Assembly (NCBI GenBank): GCA_015956445.1
Contig: WIUZ02000021.1
Location: 310,001-374,000, forward strand
Origin: Thelephora terrestris
Taxonomy: Eukaryota > Basidiomycota > Agaricomycetes > Thelephorales > Thelephoraceae
DNA length: 64,000 bases
Direction: 5' to 3'
In this document: piece by piece, positions 46,000 to 57,521 of the stretch
How positions within the stretch are numbered: the stretch's first letter is position 1
Layout of the letters: the number at the start of each line of letters is the position of its first letter
The notes under the pieces: generated by a model
The model's database searches: none
Told to the model about the DNA's origin: nothing
The model's input: only the letters and a program-made list of their open reading frames with translations
Made by a program: the position numbers and the translations under genes

Positions 46000-47080
46000 A
46001 GATCGAACCCGACACATTTGTAATATGTATATGTACCGTTCAAACCCGGAGTTTTCGTTTTCTGTCAGCTACTAGTTGCCGAGCCTCCACATCCACCGAA
46101 TTATGTACTCTTTGCTGTCGCTCCCGAGATAGTGTTTGAAGAACCAAATACATACGTATCTGCTAAGTACATGTGAGAGAAGAGATAAATGAGTATACTG
46201 GGCGAAAGCCCGCAGGGCTTCCAGGCCGAGGAAATTGGGCGTTAGAGACCAGCTGCGTGGGCGGGAGGGTCCACGAAGCTGGCTCTAATGTCCTTTCCTG
46301 TGGTCAACGGAGTGTGAGCCAGCGAGTGTAGGAACGAGTGCTCTCCGGTCGTCTTTACGAATGGTGGGTGGGGAAAAGAAAGAGAGGAGGGCGAAGGCGG
46401 AGACTGAACTCGCGCGAGTACTAGGTGGTCGGTCGCGAGCCGCATCACTCCCGCGCGGCAAAGACATGAGTCTCTTACTTCGATCATATTACTTCTCTTC
46501 GCCGAGGCTGGCGAAACTAGAGGGCCCAAGATCGTGCTCAGCTGCGGGGTGCGGCGATGGAACACAGACGTGCGCACGGAGATGATCGTCGTCTTATAAT
46601 CGGACACCTTGACTGGCGAGGGGAAGCGACATTTCTGCCACTAACTGGCGACGTCCCAATCTGTGAAGCTGGATGGGAGTTTGACTCGGGCAAAACACAG
46701 GGGCGTGTCGTATGAAAGTCGGATGAAGGCCCCAGGATGATCCGATCTGGAAGTCACCGAGATATCCAGCGACCGAGGTAATTCCAGCTGTCTGATGTTG
46801 GTAAACAACGGTAACTCGAGGTAGGTTACAGGGGAGTATGGAGCCGCAAGTTGCTGCGCCCCAAACCCGTACAAGGCTGATGGCTATTGAATCGCCAAGC
46901 GGGGTGGGGATGTTCTGTGTCCCGTCTGGCCGCGGCTCGAGCCTCGAGGGTACGTACGGATGAGAGTTCCGGGTTAGTGCGATCATCTTTTCTTACAGGC
47001 CGATATCATCGCTCTACTGGGGATGACCCCTTCTTGCTGACTATCAAGATTCACATTGCCCCAATGAAAGCTACAATCAG
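46000..47080. other. Intergenic between DUF6535 copy B and the P450
   Basis: About 1.1 kb. Minus-strand frames of 120-130 codons exist (46242-46607, 46594-46986) but show no conserved motif, signal or plausible splice partners. Treated as non-coding. Confidence 0.4.
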
Positions 47081-47087
47081 TATATAA
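47081..47087 (+). promoter_or_regulatory. TATA box of the P450 gene
   Basis: TATATAA at 44 bp before the ATG at 47125, followed by a CT-rich stretch (CTCATCTCTCTCAAACTCC), the usual layout for a strongly transcribed fungal gene with a very short leader. Confidence 0.55.
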
Positions 47088-47124
47088 CCCACTCCTCTGC
47101 GACTCATCTCTCTCAAACTCCAAG

Positions 47125-49300
47125 ATGTTTTGGCTGCTTTCTCTTGGGCTTCTTGCGACGCCTCTCCTCATCTCCATCTTCACATTCGTCGAACTCCAGA
47201 TTCGTAGTGCCAAGTCTCCACTCAGGAAACTTCCCGGACCGCCCTCTAAGAGTTGGTTTTATGGAAGCCTCATGCACATCTTCGAAAAAGGCCAATCCGT
47301 TGCGTGGGATGAGTGGATCGCGACCTATGGCAAGACTTTCCAGTACCCGCTCATGTTCAACGTACATTTCTTCCCTTACCGTTATCAACTTTATCCGGAG
47401 CATTTACTTTCCAGTATCCTTCATTGTTTACCACGGATCCCCGGGCGATAAACCACGTCCTTACACACTCGGATGAATTCGAGAAACCTCCCGTGGGGAA
47501 AGCCGCCCTCGAACTACTCGGAAATGGTACGAACTTGGCTTGTGATTTGATCTCGCTTATCAATCCACGCTACTCCCAAGGTTTAATCTTTGCTGAGGGC
47601 GAAAGACATCGCAAGCAGGTGAGCCCGACGTCCCTCGAACAGATCATCGCCCTGACTCATCACCCTTCGCTCACAGCGTCGCATCATGGTACACTTAACC
47701 ATTCGAAGTCTTCTACCACGATTTTTGACGGCTTTTTCGCAGAACCCGGCCTTTGGACCGGGACAGCTCAGGTCCTTCACTCCCATCTTCAACCAGAAGG
47801 CTCACGAAGTGCGAAACATCTGGTTCTCCCAACTCAACGAGGCCCAGGCCGATGTCATCGAAGTAGACGTCCCAAACTATATGGGCAGAGTCACGTTGGA
47901 TATCATCGGACTGGCAGGTCAGTACATACTTGCGACAAAGCCGTTGCTCCTTGCCGATGCGGTCTACATAGGCTTCGACTACAAGTTCGACTCGCTTCAT
48001 TCCAAGGGAGACGAACTCGGCATTGCTTTCAGTTCGTTGGCCTCCGGCGGGGATGCCCCCATGGGTCGCTGGACCATCATACCACACTTGCTGACACTTG
48101 CCCCTATACTCACTAAGCTCGTACGTGTCCTGTCCTCCCCGTTTACGAACCCGTCCCAACAGCGCGGTAATTTAGCCATGGCTCACAAGAAAACTTGGGA
48201 AACCCAAGGCTGCCATTGACCGGATCGGCAATGAACTCATCGCTGAACGGAAATCAACCTTCCTTCGAGAACAGTCTTACGGAGTCAAGGAAACATCGGA
48301 CACATACGGAAGGGACCTGCTGACTTTGTTAATACGGGCCAACCTTCAGGACCCGGACTGCATGAATGATTCAGATGTTTGTGCACGTAAGCATTCCCGC
48401 ACTCTCTCTATTTACTCCTCAGAATGACCAACGTTTCCTCCAGAAATCGGCACCTTCCTCATCGCTGGCCACGAGACAACGAGCACCGCCATGTCGTGGA
48501 CATTTCTTGGGCTTTGCCAAAACCTGGGAGCACAGAAGAGACTCCGAGAGGAGCTTCTGACTCTCGATACGGACGATCCGACGATGGACGAGCTCAAGTC
48601 CCTTCCCTACTTGGATATGGTTGTCCGTGAATCCCTTCGGCTCTACTCGCCTGTGTTCGCCTCGAGGAGAGTGGCCGTCAAGGATACCGTCCTGCCGATG
48701 AGAGATGGGTCTTCGATCAGGTGCGTATCGCCTTGACATCCCGACGATACCTGACCTCATCCTTTCGCATCTCTTCGTGAACAGTATGAGCGAAGGTGAC
48801 ACTATAACGATTCCGATCTATGCTATGAACACGGATAAAGATATCTGGGGTGATGACTCTCTCGAGTTTAAGTGCGTCTTTGACCTTGTCCTGTCGCCAC
48901 CGAAACAAACGTTGACCCCCTGATGGAACAACAGACCCGAACGATGGGAATCGCCTCCGGAAGCAATCTCGGAAAACCCTGGCGTGTGGGGGAACCTTAT
49001 GACTTTCCTCGGTGGCTCTCACGCATGCATCGGCTATCAGTTTACGATCATAGAGTTCGTCCTCTCTCTCTGCTTCGCCACCCCCCCCCCCCATATATTT
49101 CTGACAACCTTTCACCTCCCCCCAGGATGAAATGTCTCTTGTTCGCGCTGATTCGCAAGTTCGAGTTCGAGTTGGTCATCCCCGCGGAGGACATCGTGTG
49201 GGGGAACCATACCGTGGTTCGACGGCCGTTCGTCAAGGGTGAGGAGCAAGATGGACAGAAGTTGCCGTTGTATGTCAAAGTCTACGTTCCTGATTCGTGA
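47125..49300 (+). CDS. Cytochrome P450 monooxygenase
   Basis: Haem monooxygenase, probably in the ER membrane. The start at 47125 gives the N-terminal anchor [20 protein letters not shown], then the Pro hinge [12 protein letters not shown]. About nine exons. Motifs: [12 protein letters not shown] joined to [16 protein letters not shown]-helix [15 protein letters not shown]; ExxR as [12 protein letters not shown] after a splice at 48872; and the haem loop [13 protein letters not shown] with the Cys ligand. The last exon ends [11 protein letters not shown]. All catalytic parts are present and no break was seen. The CYP family number and substrate cannot be told from sequence reading. It sits alone, with no other biosynthetic enzyme next to it, so there is no sign of a metabolite cluster. 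Confidence 0.88.
49081..49092. repeat. Poly-C run in the last P450 intron
   Basis: Twelve C in a row within the last P450 intron (GTTCGT donor near 49056, CCCCAG acceptor near 49126). It is likely length-variable. Confidence 0.8.
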
Positions 49301-50045
49301 GACATAACTCGACGGGGATGAAACCGATGCGGTGTGGTGGTCGCCAACGTTGGGGTAACATCTGTATTCTTTGAATCGACGTGAGCGGATACATCCACGC
49401 ATCTATCTCAACCAAAGGCTTTGTGAAATATTGGTACGAAGGCAACACGATCCACAAAAAGAATGCAGGGCATTGCACAGACTAGGTTAACAATTATATC
49501 AAAAGCCAGGCCTTCGAAAAAGCACAGACGGTCCAAAAAATAAAAATAAAAGTCAATGGGAAAAGCATAGAGTTTGCGGTTACAGGAGACAGATCGACGA
49601 TCCTGGAGTAGAACTTTACAGCCCGCTGGGTCCTCCGATGCTCCGAGCTTCTCATGTATCCCGAGCGCCCCCAAAGCCTCGGAGGTTGCATTGTCAAACC
49701 GGTCTTGTAGATACCAGACAGCAGCCTCCATCTCCATCGCGCAACCAAGGTCGTATGTGCTACGTCCAAGGCCGAGGCGTGGTATTATATTACTGGCCAG
49801 CTCCGTTTGCTAACATGGATTTCCCTAGCGAATGAGAACAGCATAAACATTACAGACATGTTAACCGGATGGGTATATGGTGGTACAGAGATCAGCGAAA
49901 CTAAGAACAGCGAGTCGTGCGATGAACGAATAACGAAGGCGGAGAAAACACGTGGAAAACAAGGAGCGGGGAAACGAAGGGCGGGTGTAGCAGAACCAAC
50001 CGCGGCCACAGGAGAGCGAGGGAGGCGAATCGATGAAGTTTAATC
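49301..50045. other. Intergenic between convergent P450 and DUF6535 copy C
   Basis: About 750 bases, with the two genes' 3' ends facing each other. A minus-strand frame at 49408-49737 is open but has no recognisable domain. Treated as 3' UTR or spacer. Confidence 0.4.
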
Positions 50046-53000
50046 CTAGGAGCACGTCCACAGAGGTGAGTAAAATGAGAAGAGGATATACAACACGGAA
50101 GGCTCACAGGGCGGATTCTCCGTCTCTCCCTCATCCAACCCCTGCAATATCCCCTTAAGCTTCGCGTATTGCCCCTTCGCCCGTTGCACGTCTTCCTCAT
50201 CGATCCACAGGTTATACTGCCTGAGATATCCTAATCCCAGATCCAACTGCTTCAGAACGCGATCCAGATGGTTGACGAGTTCTTCTCGATGAACCCGCTT
50301 CTCAACTCCTCTGAGATCCCTGGAAATCGCCAATCGCATCTCTGAGAGAGACTGAGGCGAGTTGATTGGATCCCACTCCGACCATACGAGTATCAGATAC
50401 GACTTGAGGATTTCGACGTCGCCAAGTTCTTTAACCCGACGGACAACATGCTTCTTCGTTCCCATCGCCCGCCCGAGACATATCGGTGGGAGAACGGGCC
50501 GTCTGTTCAGCCACGACCAGCTGTCGTTAGGAATGTGTGGCCGTAGGGAATCGACGGACGCGATTTGCAGCAGTGCGTCGACTACCCTCCGCTCAACCTC
50601 CTCTGTAGGTGTGACCCTTGAGATTGCCGCAGCCCACATATCGACCACGCTCGCGTCGTTCAGCCCACGATGCCAAGGTACGTTGGGTGATGCTATCACG
50701 ACCGCCTGCGGACTCGCTGCTCTGAAAAGAGTGGGGATGAACGGCACGATCGGATGCCACAGGGTTGTCGAATCGAAGACCTTAGCAGCAGCGAAGAATG
50801 CTTCCATCATCTTATGTTCCCCATCGCGTTCCCTCCAGACCGCATATGGGAAGAACGCGGTGACAGCCTTGCGCTTACACCTGACTGTGAAAATGTCCTC
50901 GGACTCGGCCATCGTCAAGAGTCTCTGAGTTACTAGGTTCGAAATCTCCTCCAGCAAAACACTAGCTCCTCGTCAGAACAGCAAATCTCAACGAACGATG
51001 GAAATACCTTTCGTCCTGAACAGGGGCATTTAGAGGGACACTGCAACCCAGATCGATCGCGATGATCGATAAACAGTTGATGACGATCGAAGTAGGGGGA
51101 GGGGGGTCTTGAGACAAGTAGTGGAGCGCGAAACGAAGGATCCAACGAGGCACTTTCACACGTCGTCTCCCTCGAATAAACGCATCCCAAGAGTTCTGCG
51201 CCGTTTCCGATACGTGCTTGTTGGCGCGTTCCGCGAGAGTACCTGCGAGGATAACTAGATCGTCTTCGAGAATCTTGTAATCCTTCCATTGAACACTCTG
51301 CTGCAACGAGTAGAATGTGTCGTGGATCGCCCTGAGACTGCGGTTATTTGGAACGGCATCGAAGTTGGTCGCCGATGGGAAAGCCCTTGTGTATCGCCTG
51401 CGTACGCTTTTGATGGCGCTCAACGTCGGATCCGTGGCTGCGAGGTGAGACAAAGCGCGAAGGCAACAGTTGGCGGACACCTCTGCGAGCTCCTCCGACT
51501 CTTGAGTGACAACCGCCTTGTAATCGACGACCATTATGCAGCCAATGAGGATGTCGAAGCAAGCAGAGATGAGGGAAGGGCTGATGTCCATGACGTCCGT
51601 CATCTTCGAAAGCAGCTTCAGGGCCAAGAGGTGAACCACCTTGTCTACCGATGCCCGAAGGATCCATGAGATGCATTGCACGTCCAATAAGACCGCTTTG
51701 GGGATTGTTTTGCGCGCACCGCGAAACCAGATGGACACCCTTTCGGCAAGGTCGCTGAGCGCCCTGAAGAATGCCAGCACAAGGAGGCCCACATCGTAGA
51801 CCATAACGGTGGGCAGGACCAGAAAATATATGGGAAAAATCACGAGATAGATTGGCATCATGAAGATGACCATCACCACGCAGGAGCAGTCAAACCCCAA
51901 CCACCTGTAATTTTTTAATTCACGCCAGCAGGAGGTAAGGACCGCTACGGATTCGGATCCGTCGCAGATGGAGGATGCGACTGATTTGAACGCGCTTGGG
52001 ACGAGGGGGAGGATGTCGAAGATGATGTGCCGGAGCAATCGAGCGTGTGGAGTTTGATACGGACAGTCCGCGGAGACCGTCCCCGCAACGATGATGAAAC
52101 CATAGGAGATGACACCGAGAGAGGTAAGACTAAGGACAACCGACGCGACGGTTGAGTCAATCCCCCAGAGGTAGATGGAGAGCGCGCAGCCGAGAAGGAA
52201 GAGGGCACCCTGCAACATCAACGGTAACGACTCCATCACGTATTTGAAACACCAGGTGACGGTGCCATTGTGTTTCCGTTGTCGATTCTGGCTTCGCTCG
52301 ATGGCCGACCCCCGTGTGCCGAAGGAGGCGTATCGATTCAGCCATTGCTTGCCCAGCATCGCCAAGAAGGCGGCGAGGAGAGAGATGACGAGACTTGCAT
52401 AGAGGATGGCTTGAACCTGGACTATGTTGCTAGGAGGGCCGGTCCATTGTGGAAGGCTGGGAACATCGTTTCCGAAGGTGGTGTTGTCGATCTTGTAAAG
52501 AAGGACGCGGAGGAGGGCTGCCGTGTCGTCACCCGAGTCGGGCTGTAGTTGAGGCTGGACCTGGGTGATAAATGCGGAAGTTACCGCCGAGAATAAACCG
52601 GCCTGTAGACTGAATTAACACATCCACGTGTGGGCGACAAAAAAACCTACAAAGATCAGGGTGTTATTAAGATCTTCGTCGTATTTCCCAATGAACTCTC
52701 GGTCTTGTTCTTCTGCTTTGTCGCGATACACCTTGTAAAACTCGGCGCGTTCGTAATCCAGTGTTGGCAACGAAGACTTCTCCTGGCTGTACGTGGTTCA
52801 AAAGGTGCTTCGAAAGGGCGAGTCTGGAAGCTTACCTATCCGCCAATTTCTCGTCCCATACCTCTTCCCTGGTTTCTGGTCTGTCTTGCCAATCCCGGCT
52901 GAGGTCGGATGTAAATGAGGTCAATGCAACATTGGCAATCACATGAGCCTCACCGCTGTCGGGTCGAACGCCTGGCGGGGACTTCTGAGTAGCGAGGACT

Positions 53001-53233
53001 CCGACGTCTTCTATATCTGAGGTCCCGTCGTTGAGTCAGGTCAACGGCAACGCGAGAACGCAACGTACCTTCTTCCCTGTCGTGTGGGACTTCTATATGG
53101 CTCTTCAGTCAGGTACCCATCTTCCTCGTCTTCATAACTCTCTGGGCTGCGGGAATGAGTCAGAAAACCGAAGCTGTGCAACGATCGAGAACGGCTTCTC
53201 CGACCTGATCTCCTCCACGTCCAAGGTGGCCAT
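50046..53233 (-). CDS. DUF6535 membrane protein, copy C (diverged)
   Basis: Seven exons: 53205-53233, 53069-53146, 52954-53016, 52836-52898, 52651-52786, 51008-52602 and 50046-50961; 959 codons plus stop, all phases agreeing. The N-terminus differs from copies A and B: an acidic piece (PESYEDEEDGYLTEEPYR), then an Arg-rich piece (RRYRRRRSPRYSEVPARR). Next comes KYDEDLNNTLIF and the DUF6535 domain, AGLFSAVTSAFITQVQPQL, YASLVISLLAAFLAMLGKQW, QGALFLLGCALSIYLWGID and SYGFIIVAGTVSADCPYQTP. The long helical C-terminal part shares the domain layout but little close identity with A/B. Intron 50962-51007 sits at the same place and phase as intron 3 of copies A and B. Function unknown. Confidence 0.83.
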
Positions 53234-54165
53234 AGTGTTCGAGGACTTTGATTTGATTTCCTGGGGATGAAGAGGGAAGAAGGACGGGGAGAAGGACACT
53301 GTGGAGCGGGTTCTAAATATCTCGCGTTTCCTTGGGATTGGTGCGGGCGGTGTAAGTTCGCAGCCTGAATGGACTTCAATCTGATGCTTGGTTTCCTCTT
53401 ATCTGCATTCATGAACGTCAGAAGAGACAGGCCCGCAGTCGGTTGAATGGAGGATGAACGAATTGCCATCAACGGATTTCATTTTTCCAATGGCAACGAG
53501 GGCGCGCACGCAACAAACGCGCGAGCACCTAGACCAAGGTTCGTGCTCTGGACGCGAACAAGTCGCGCGCTGACAGGCCACGGACGTCGGAAGAGAACCA
53601 GTTGGGACAAGCAGAATTGCAGACATAAATAAATCTGACGTGACCTGTCGTTTATCCGTCCGCGCCTTGTCCGCACGGCTCCGTCTTAGCCTTGACTGAT
53701 TTCATCTTAGCTTTAGCTTGAACTCACTTCATTTGCGATATCTGTGAACCCCAACAAACCCCACGAACGCACCGCCTTTGAGGTCATACTTTAATCCCTG
53801 GGAGAGCACTGCGAGGTCTACCTCGATGAATTCTCATGGTCGGTCGGTGGGCCTGCCCGCTCGGAAAGGAAGGCTTCCCTGCTAGCTCGATCACAATGAT
53901 CACATCCTCGGAGCGCGAACTTTCGGGGCGAGCCGATGATTGCCCTGTTGCCTCCCGGCCACCCTTCACCATCGGCCCTGTTTCTTCTTCACCTTTTCTC
54001 ACTCTCGAGTGGATCATAGGGCGAAGGGGAAATCTCCCGTAAGGGTCTCGGAATGCGTTAACGTTTCAACAGATAGATAGTCCAATAACGGATAGTATTA
54101 CACGGGGTTGGATCCAGCCTTACACGAAATGCGCCGGGGAGTAAAAAGATCGTGCGCGGGGCTCT
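53234..54165. other. Intergenic, copy C upstream / BTB 3' region
   Basis: About 930 bases between two minus-strand genes. No supported frame. Contains the promoter of DUF6535 copy C and the 3' UTR of the BTB gene. Confidence 0.4.
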
Positions 54166-55335
54166 CTACTTAAGAATGACGTACTTGGACAGCTCCCTCC
54201 AGGTAGGCAGGCCGAACAGACCCGGAAGTTCATCCCAGAACGAATACCTGAAATTACAATAACTTTCCTTCAGCTCTTCAGCACAGCCCTCACAGAGGAT
54301 CCTGGAAACTTCTTGTTTTGGAAAAGGGTCCCTCAAAGGGAAGATGGAAAGGTCGGCCTTCGTCGGGGCCAACCCGTGTTCGACCGTCATGAGGTTCGCC
54401 CGCTTGCACACAGCGCAAGCACGGAGGGTAAGCACGGTGGCGCGTATGTGCTGCAGGTGGCTGCCGTTGAACGCAACGAGGGCTTTGAGGGCGGGAGTGA
54501 GGATCTGACGTGTCAAAGCGACTTTGGATTTGCGAGATGTGAGAGAGTTCATGCCTCGAGAGGTGGCCTCATAGAAGGCGACGGGGAGACATTGCATGAT
54601 TTCGCACTCCCAAAAGAGTTTGAGAACCTCGTTAGGATGAGGGGAAATTGTGAAGGCGGCCTCCGCGGCAGTGCCGTGTTCATCCATCACCAGTTCGTAA
54701 CCAGTCATTTCGGTGGGATAGTGTTTTTGGACGTGGTGAATCAGCAATTTGCGGACGCCTTCCATCTCGTACTTCCTCGACAACCGGAGGAGAGCAGCAA
54801 ACCGTGGGTACGGAATGTACTTCTGAAGGAAGAACGACCTAATTCCGAGATCAGACGTGAGATCCGCGCCACACATCACAGGTATCGTGCAGCGCACTCA
54901 TAATCCAAGAGAGCGGAAAGAAGATGCGCAAAGTCTTCGGCAGAGTCGTGCAACCGAACAACCGGAAAACCGTCGACCGTTTTTTCGGAATCATTTGGCT
55001 GGAGCTGTGCGAGTCCGAACATGTCGTGGAACACTTCCGACTTGCGAGATAAGAGGCCGATGTAGAACCGGAACAGGGTGCTAACGGCCGTGCAGCAGTC
55101 TGAGCTCCGTTCACACACAAGGTTGGAAAACTCACTCTCCGCATCGCAGGATGACGTTTCCGTCCTCCAGGTAGAGTGAAGGATGCCTCATACATTCCTC
55201 TGTCGGTACCTCAGGTTCACCCTCCTGGCCTTCATCCACCCTTGGACGCTTCAGAGACCTCTCGGCAGAGCCAGAAGAAATTTGCTGATCTTCAAGGGAA
55301 CAAACTTCCATATCGCCTCGGGGGGAAAGATTCAA
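54166..55335 (-). CDS. BTB/POZ domain protein
   Basis: Three exons. The first (start 55335; an alternative ATG eight codons later gives MEVCSLEDQQI) codes a short acidic head, then HPSLYLEDGNVILRC, the opening BTB strand. A GTGAGT...CGTTAG intron joins it to DTLFRFYIGLLSRKSEVFHD, then MFGLAQLQP and FPVVRLHDSAEDFAHLL. The third exon joins as DYESFFLQKYIPYPRFAALL then RLSRKYEMEGVRKLLI, the end of the BTB fold. The C-terminal 200 residues include two CxxC-like pairs (CAVCKRANL; ILCEGCAEELKE), possibly metal-binding. It belongs to the large family of agaricomycete BTB proteins; partners unknown, a cullin-3 role is only inferred. Confidence 0.8.
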
Positions 55336-55983
55336 AGAACGTGGCCGAGAGGAAGGTGACTACCAAAAAGGGAAACGGTTGTTTGGTTCCAAGGCTGTTG
55401 CCAAACAAATCCTTCGGCTCGTTGGATTCCACAAATCACGGCAATTGGCGATTAATCATGATGGGAACCTTCGGGTCGAAGAGGAGCGAGATGGAAAAAA
55501 AATGACTGGGTCGTTCCTTTGACTCGAGCCACTTGGGCGTCGTCGGAGTTCCCCCTTTACTCTGAATTATTCTCACTGTCTGAGGTATCTCGCTTGTCTT
55601 GATATACGCACCACGAACGTAGCATGGCCGCGATGTCATGGTGTGGATATATGGTGCGTGTCAAACATTCGTTGGCATCCACCTACTCACCGTCCACAAT
55701 TTCAGAGATAACATATGATATATTGTCCATGTGCTGTGACACTCGTCGACGGTATCCATAGGGCGTATCAAAACCAAGAGAAGACAGGAGCGTACAGGTA
55801 CAGGTGGCAGGGAGGAATAGGGAGGATCTAAGGTACGTTACAAACATAACACCTGAAAGATGGCTTGATTAACATGGAGCAAGTGGTCGAAGCAAATGGA
55901 GAGTCTGAGATGGCAATGTAAGTCATCCTTGAGTATGCTTCTTCAAGAGGTGACGGCTTACAAATAAAAAAGAGAACGCTGGC
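55336..55983. other. Intergenic, BTB upstream / MAF1 3' region
   Basis: About 650 bases between two minus-strand genes; no supported frame. Promoter of the BTB gene and 3' UTR of MAF1. Confidence 0.4.
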
Positions 55984-57063
55984 TCAAACAACGAGGCCCA
56001 TCGCTCTGGCACCAGCGCCGATCGCGCCCTCCCATCCAAGGAAGCGTTCCGTAGTGGATTTTCCAGTGGCCATTGAGAGCGGTTCAGCGCTGAATTCTTC
56101 GTCGACCCACAATCTGGGTGACCTGGACCTGGCCCAGACCGAGATAAAAAGTATCCGCTTCAATTTGCGGTTGAGGAAGAACCAGTGGGAGCTCCAAAGC
56201 AGAGCACCCCTGCGTTTCATTCGGATGGCATGCGGGAGGACTCCGCTTCCTTCCAAGTCACTTGAGCCACTCCCGTTGGAACTCCAAGAGGGCTTCTTGA
56301 CTTTTGATGAATGCTCGTCGATATCGTAGTCGTCGAACTCGAAGATTTCTTCCTCGCTGGAGGATTCGTCATCATCCTCCGAGTTGACTTCATCTTCGTC
56401 TTCATCGACGTCATCCGCATGGGGATCGGACTCGATGTCGGGCTCGTAAGAGAAGACTTCGCATTCAGATAAGCGAATAGCGTTGTCAAGTATGCGATAT
56501 AACGTTGGGTGAGTGCCAGATAAAATCTGCGGAGCTCCGAAGGAGGTCGAGGTCGTGACGTCATTTAGGGGTGAAGAAGATGTGGGGACTGAATTGGGAA
56601 AGAAGCTGGCCGAAGTGGGAGGGTAAGATGAATAGGTCCGGGGTACATTTCTCCCCGCCTTGTGCGGAGAGATGAGGGTGTTGCTGAGCGCGTTGAGGAC
56701 GTTCGCACCAGATTCTTCTTTGTTGAAGTGCGCGGGTCGGACGTCAGAGAACTCATAGTCGGGGAAGGCGACATTGAGGGTAGCTATGAGGAGGTAGAGC
56801 GTCTTTCTCGCCGATTGGCTGTCGATGGGTCCAAATGGTGTCATTTCCGCCCCCAGGTCGAGGTCGGCGAGGAATGATGGGAGTGGAGGTGAGTTTGAGA
56901 CTTCTTCTCTGTAAGTCGTTTCAAGCGACTTGAAGAGTTTCTTGTCGCGCTTGACGTTCTTGCAGCTGTACGCCTCGATTCTGGTGTGAACAGAACACTC
57001 GGGTCCCTCGTGAGAGAGCGCTTGTGCGAGACGGGAGAGTTCAGGCATTTCGAGGAACTTCAT
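55984..57063 (-). CDS. MAF1: RNA polymerase III repressor MAF1
   Basis: Negative regulator of RNA polymerase III that moves to the nucleus under stress and TORC1 inhibition. One uninterrupted exon of 359 codons plus stop. The start at 57063 gives MKFLEMPELSRLAQALSH, the standard N-terminus; an upstream in-frame ATG at 57132 would add 23 unconserved residues. Signature motifs: IEAYSCKNVKRDKKLFKSLE (A box), TLYLLIATLNVAFPDYEFSD (B box) and FSYEPDIESDP then LWSSHWFFLNRKLKRILFI (C box). A Ser/Pro-rich insert of about 50 residues and a long acidic run (EDEDEVNSEDDDESSSEEE) are visible. Phosphorylation sites are likely in the insert, as in other MAF1 proteins. Confidence 0.93.
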   Translation of the reverse strand: MKFLEMPELSRLAQALSHEGPECSVHTRIEAYSCKNVKRDKKLFKSLETTYREEVSNSPPLPSFLADLDLGAEMTPFGPIDSQSARKTLYLLIATLNVAFPDYEFSDVRPAHFNKEESGANVLNALSNTLISPHKAGRNVPRTYSSYPPTSASFFPNSVPTSSSPLNDVTTSTSFGAPQILSGTHPTLYRILDNAIRLSECEVFSYEPDIESDPHADDVDEDEDEVNSEDDDESSSEEEIFEFDDYDIDEHSSKVKKPSWSSNGSGSSDLEGSGVLPHAIRMKRRGALLWSSHWFFLNRKLKRILFISVWARSRSPRLWVDEEFSAEPLSMATGKSTTERFLGWEGAIGAGARAMGLVV

Positions 57064-57521
57064 GACGGCGGTCGTAGGTGTGACGAAGTGAGGGAGCAAC
57101 TGAATGAAAGAGGTCGAGCGGATTAAGAGCAAGAAGTGAGTAGCGGCGTGGCTGACGAACGTGAGCCTTGAGGCCGACTTTGGTAACGCCCGGTATGTGA
57201 GGGCAGCCGGTGCACGTTCTTCGACTTTAACGTTGCCTTTCCCGTAATACTCTTTAAGTCGTCTTCTGGATAAAGTGGAATGAAAGTTCCTTCAAGGTGT
57301 GGCTCTGGTCTTGCAGTAGCGTGCGCAGGAGTGGCTCGTCAGAGTCTCGCCAAGATAGTCTTCGGGAATTTCCGATACATCTCGGCATCCATTCCATCCG
57401 CTGAGTGAACCCGCCTGCCGCGAATTCGTCAGCCAATCTCTTCTTCCTCTCTACCCCTCCATCTCCCCTCTGGACCCTCCAGCTGGCTGAGTGAACAGCT
57501 AACTGCGACCAAACGACAGCC
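57064..57521. promoter_or_regulatory. Divergent upstream region MAF1 / MGM1
   Basis: 458 bp between the two start codons. A minus-strand frame (57254-57523) overlaps the MGM1 start and is not supported as a gene. No TATA box is clear. Confidence 0.45.

Noticed and set aside
46242-46986. Two overlapping minus-strand frames upstream of the P450
   Set aside because: No domain, signal peptide or plausible intron partners; probably chance.
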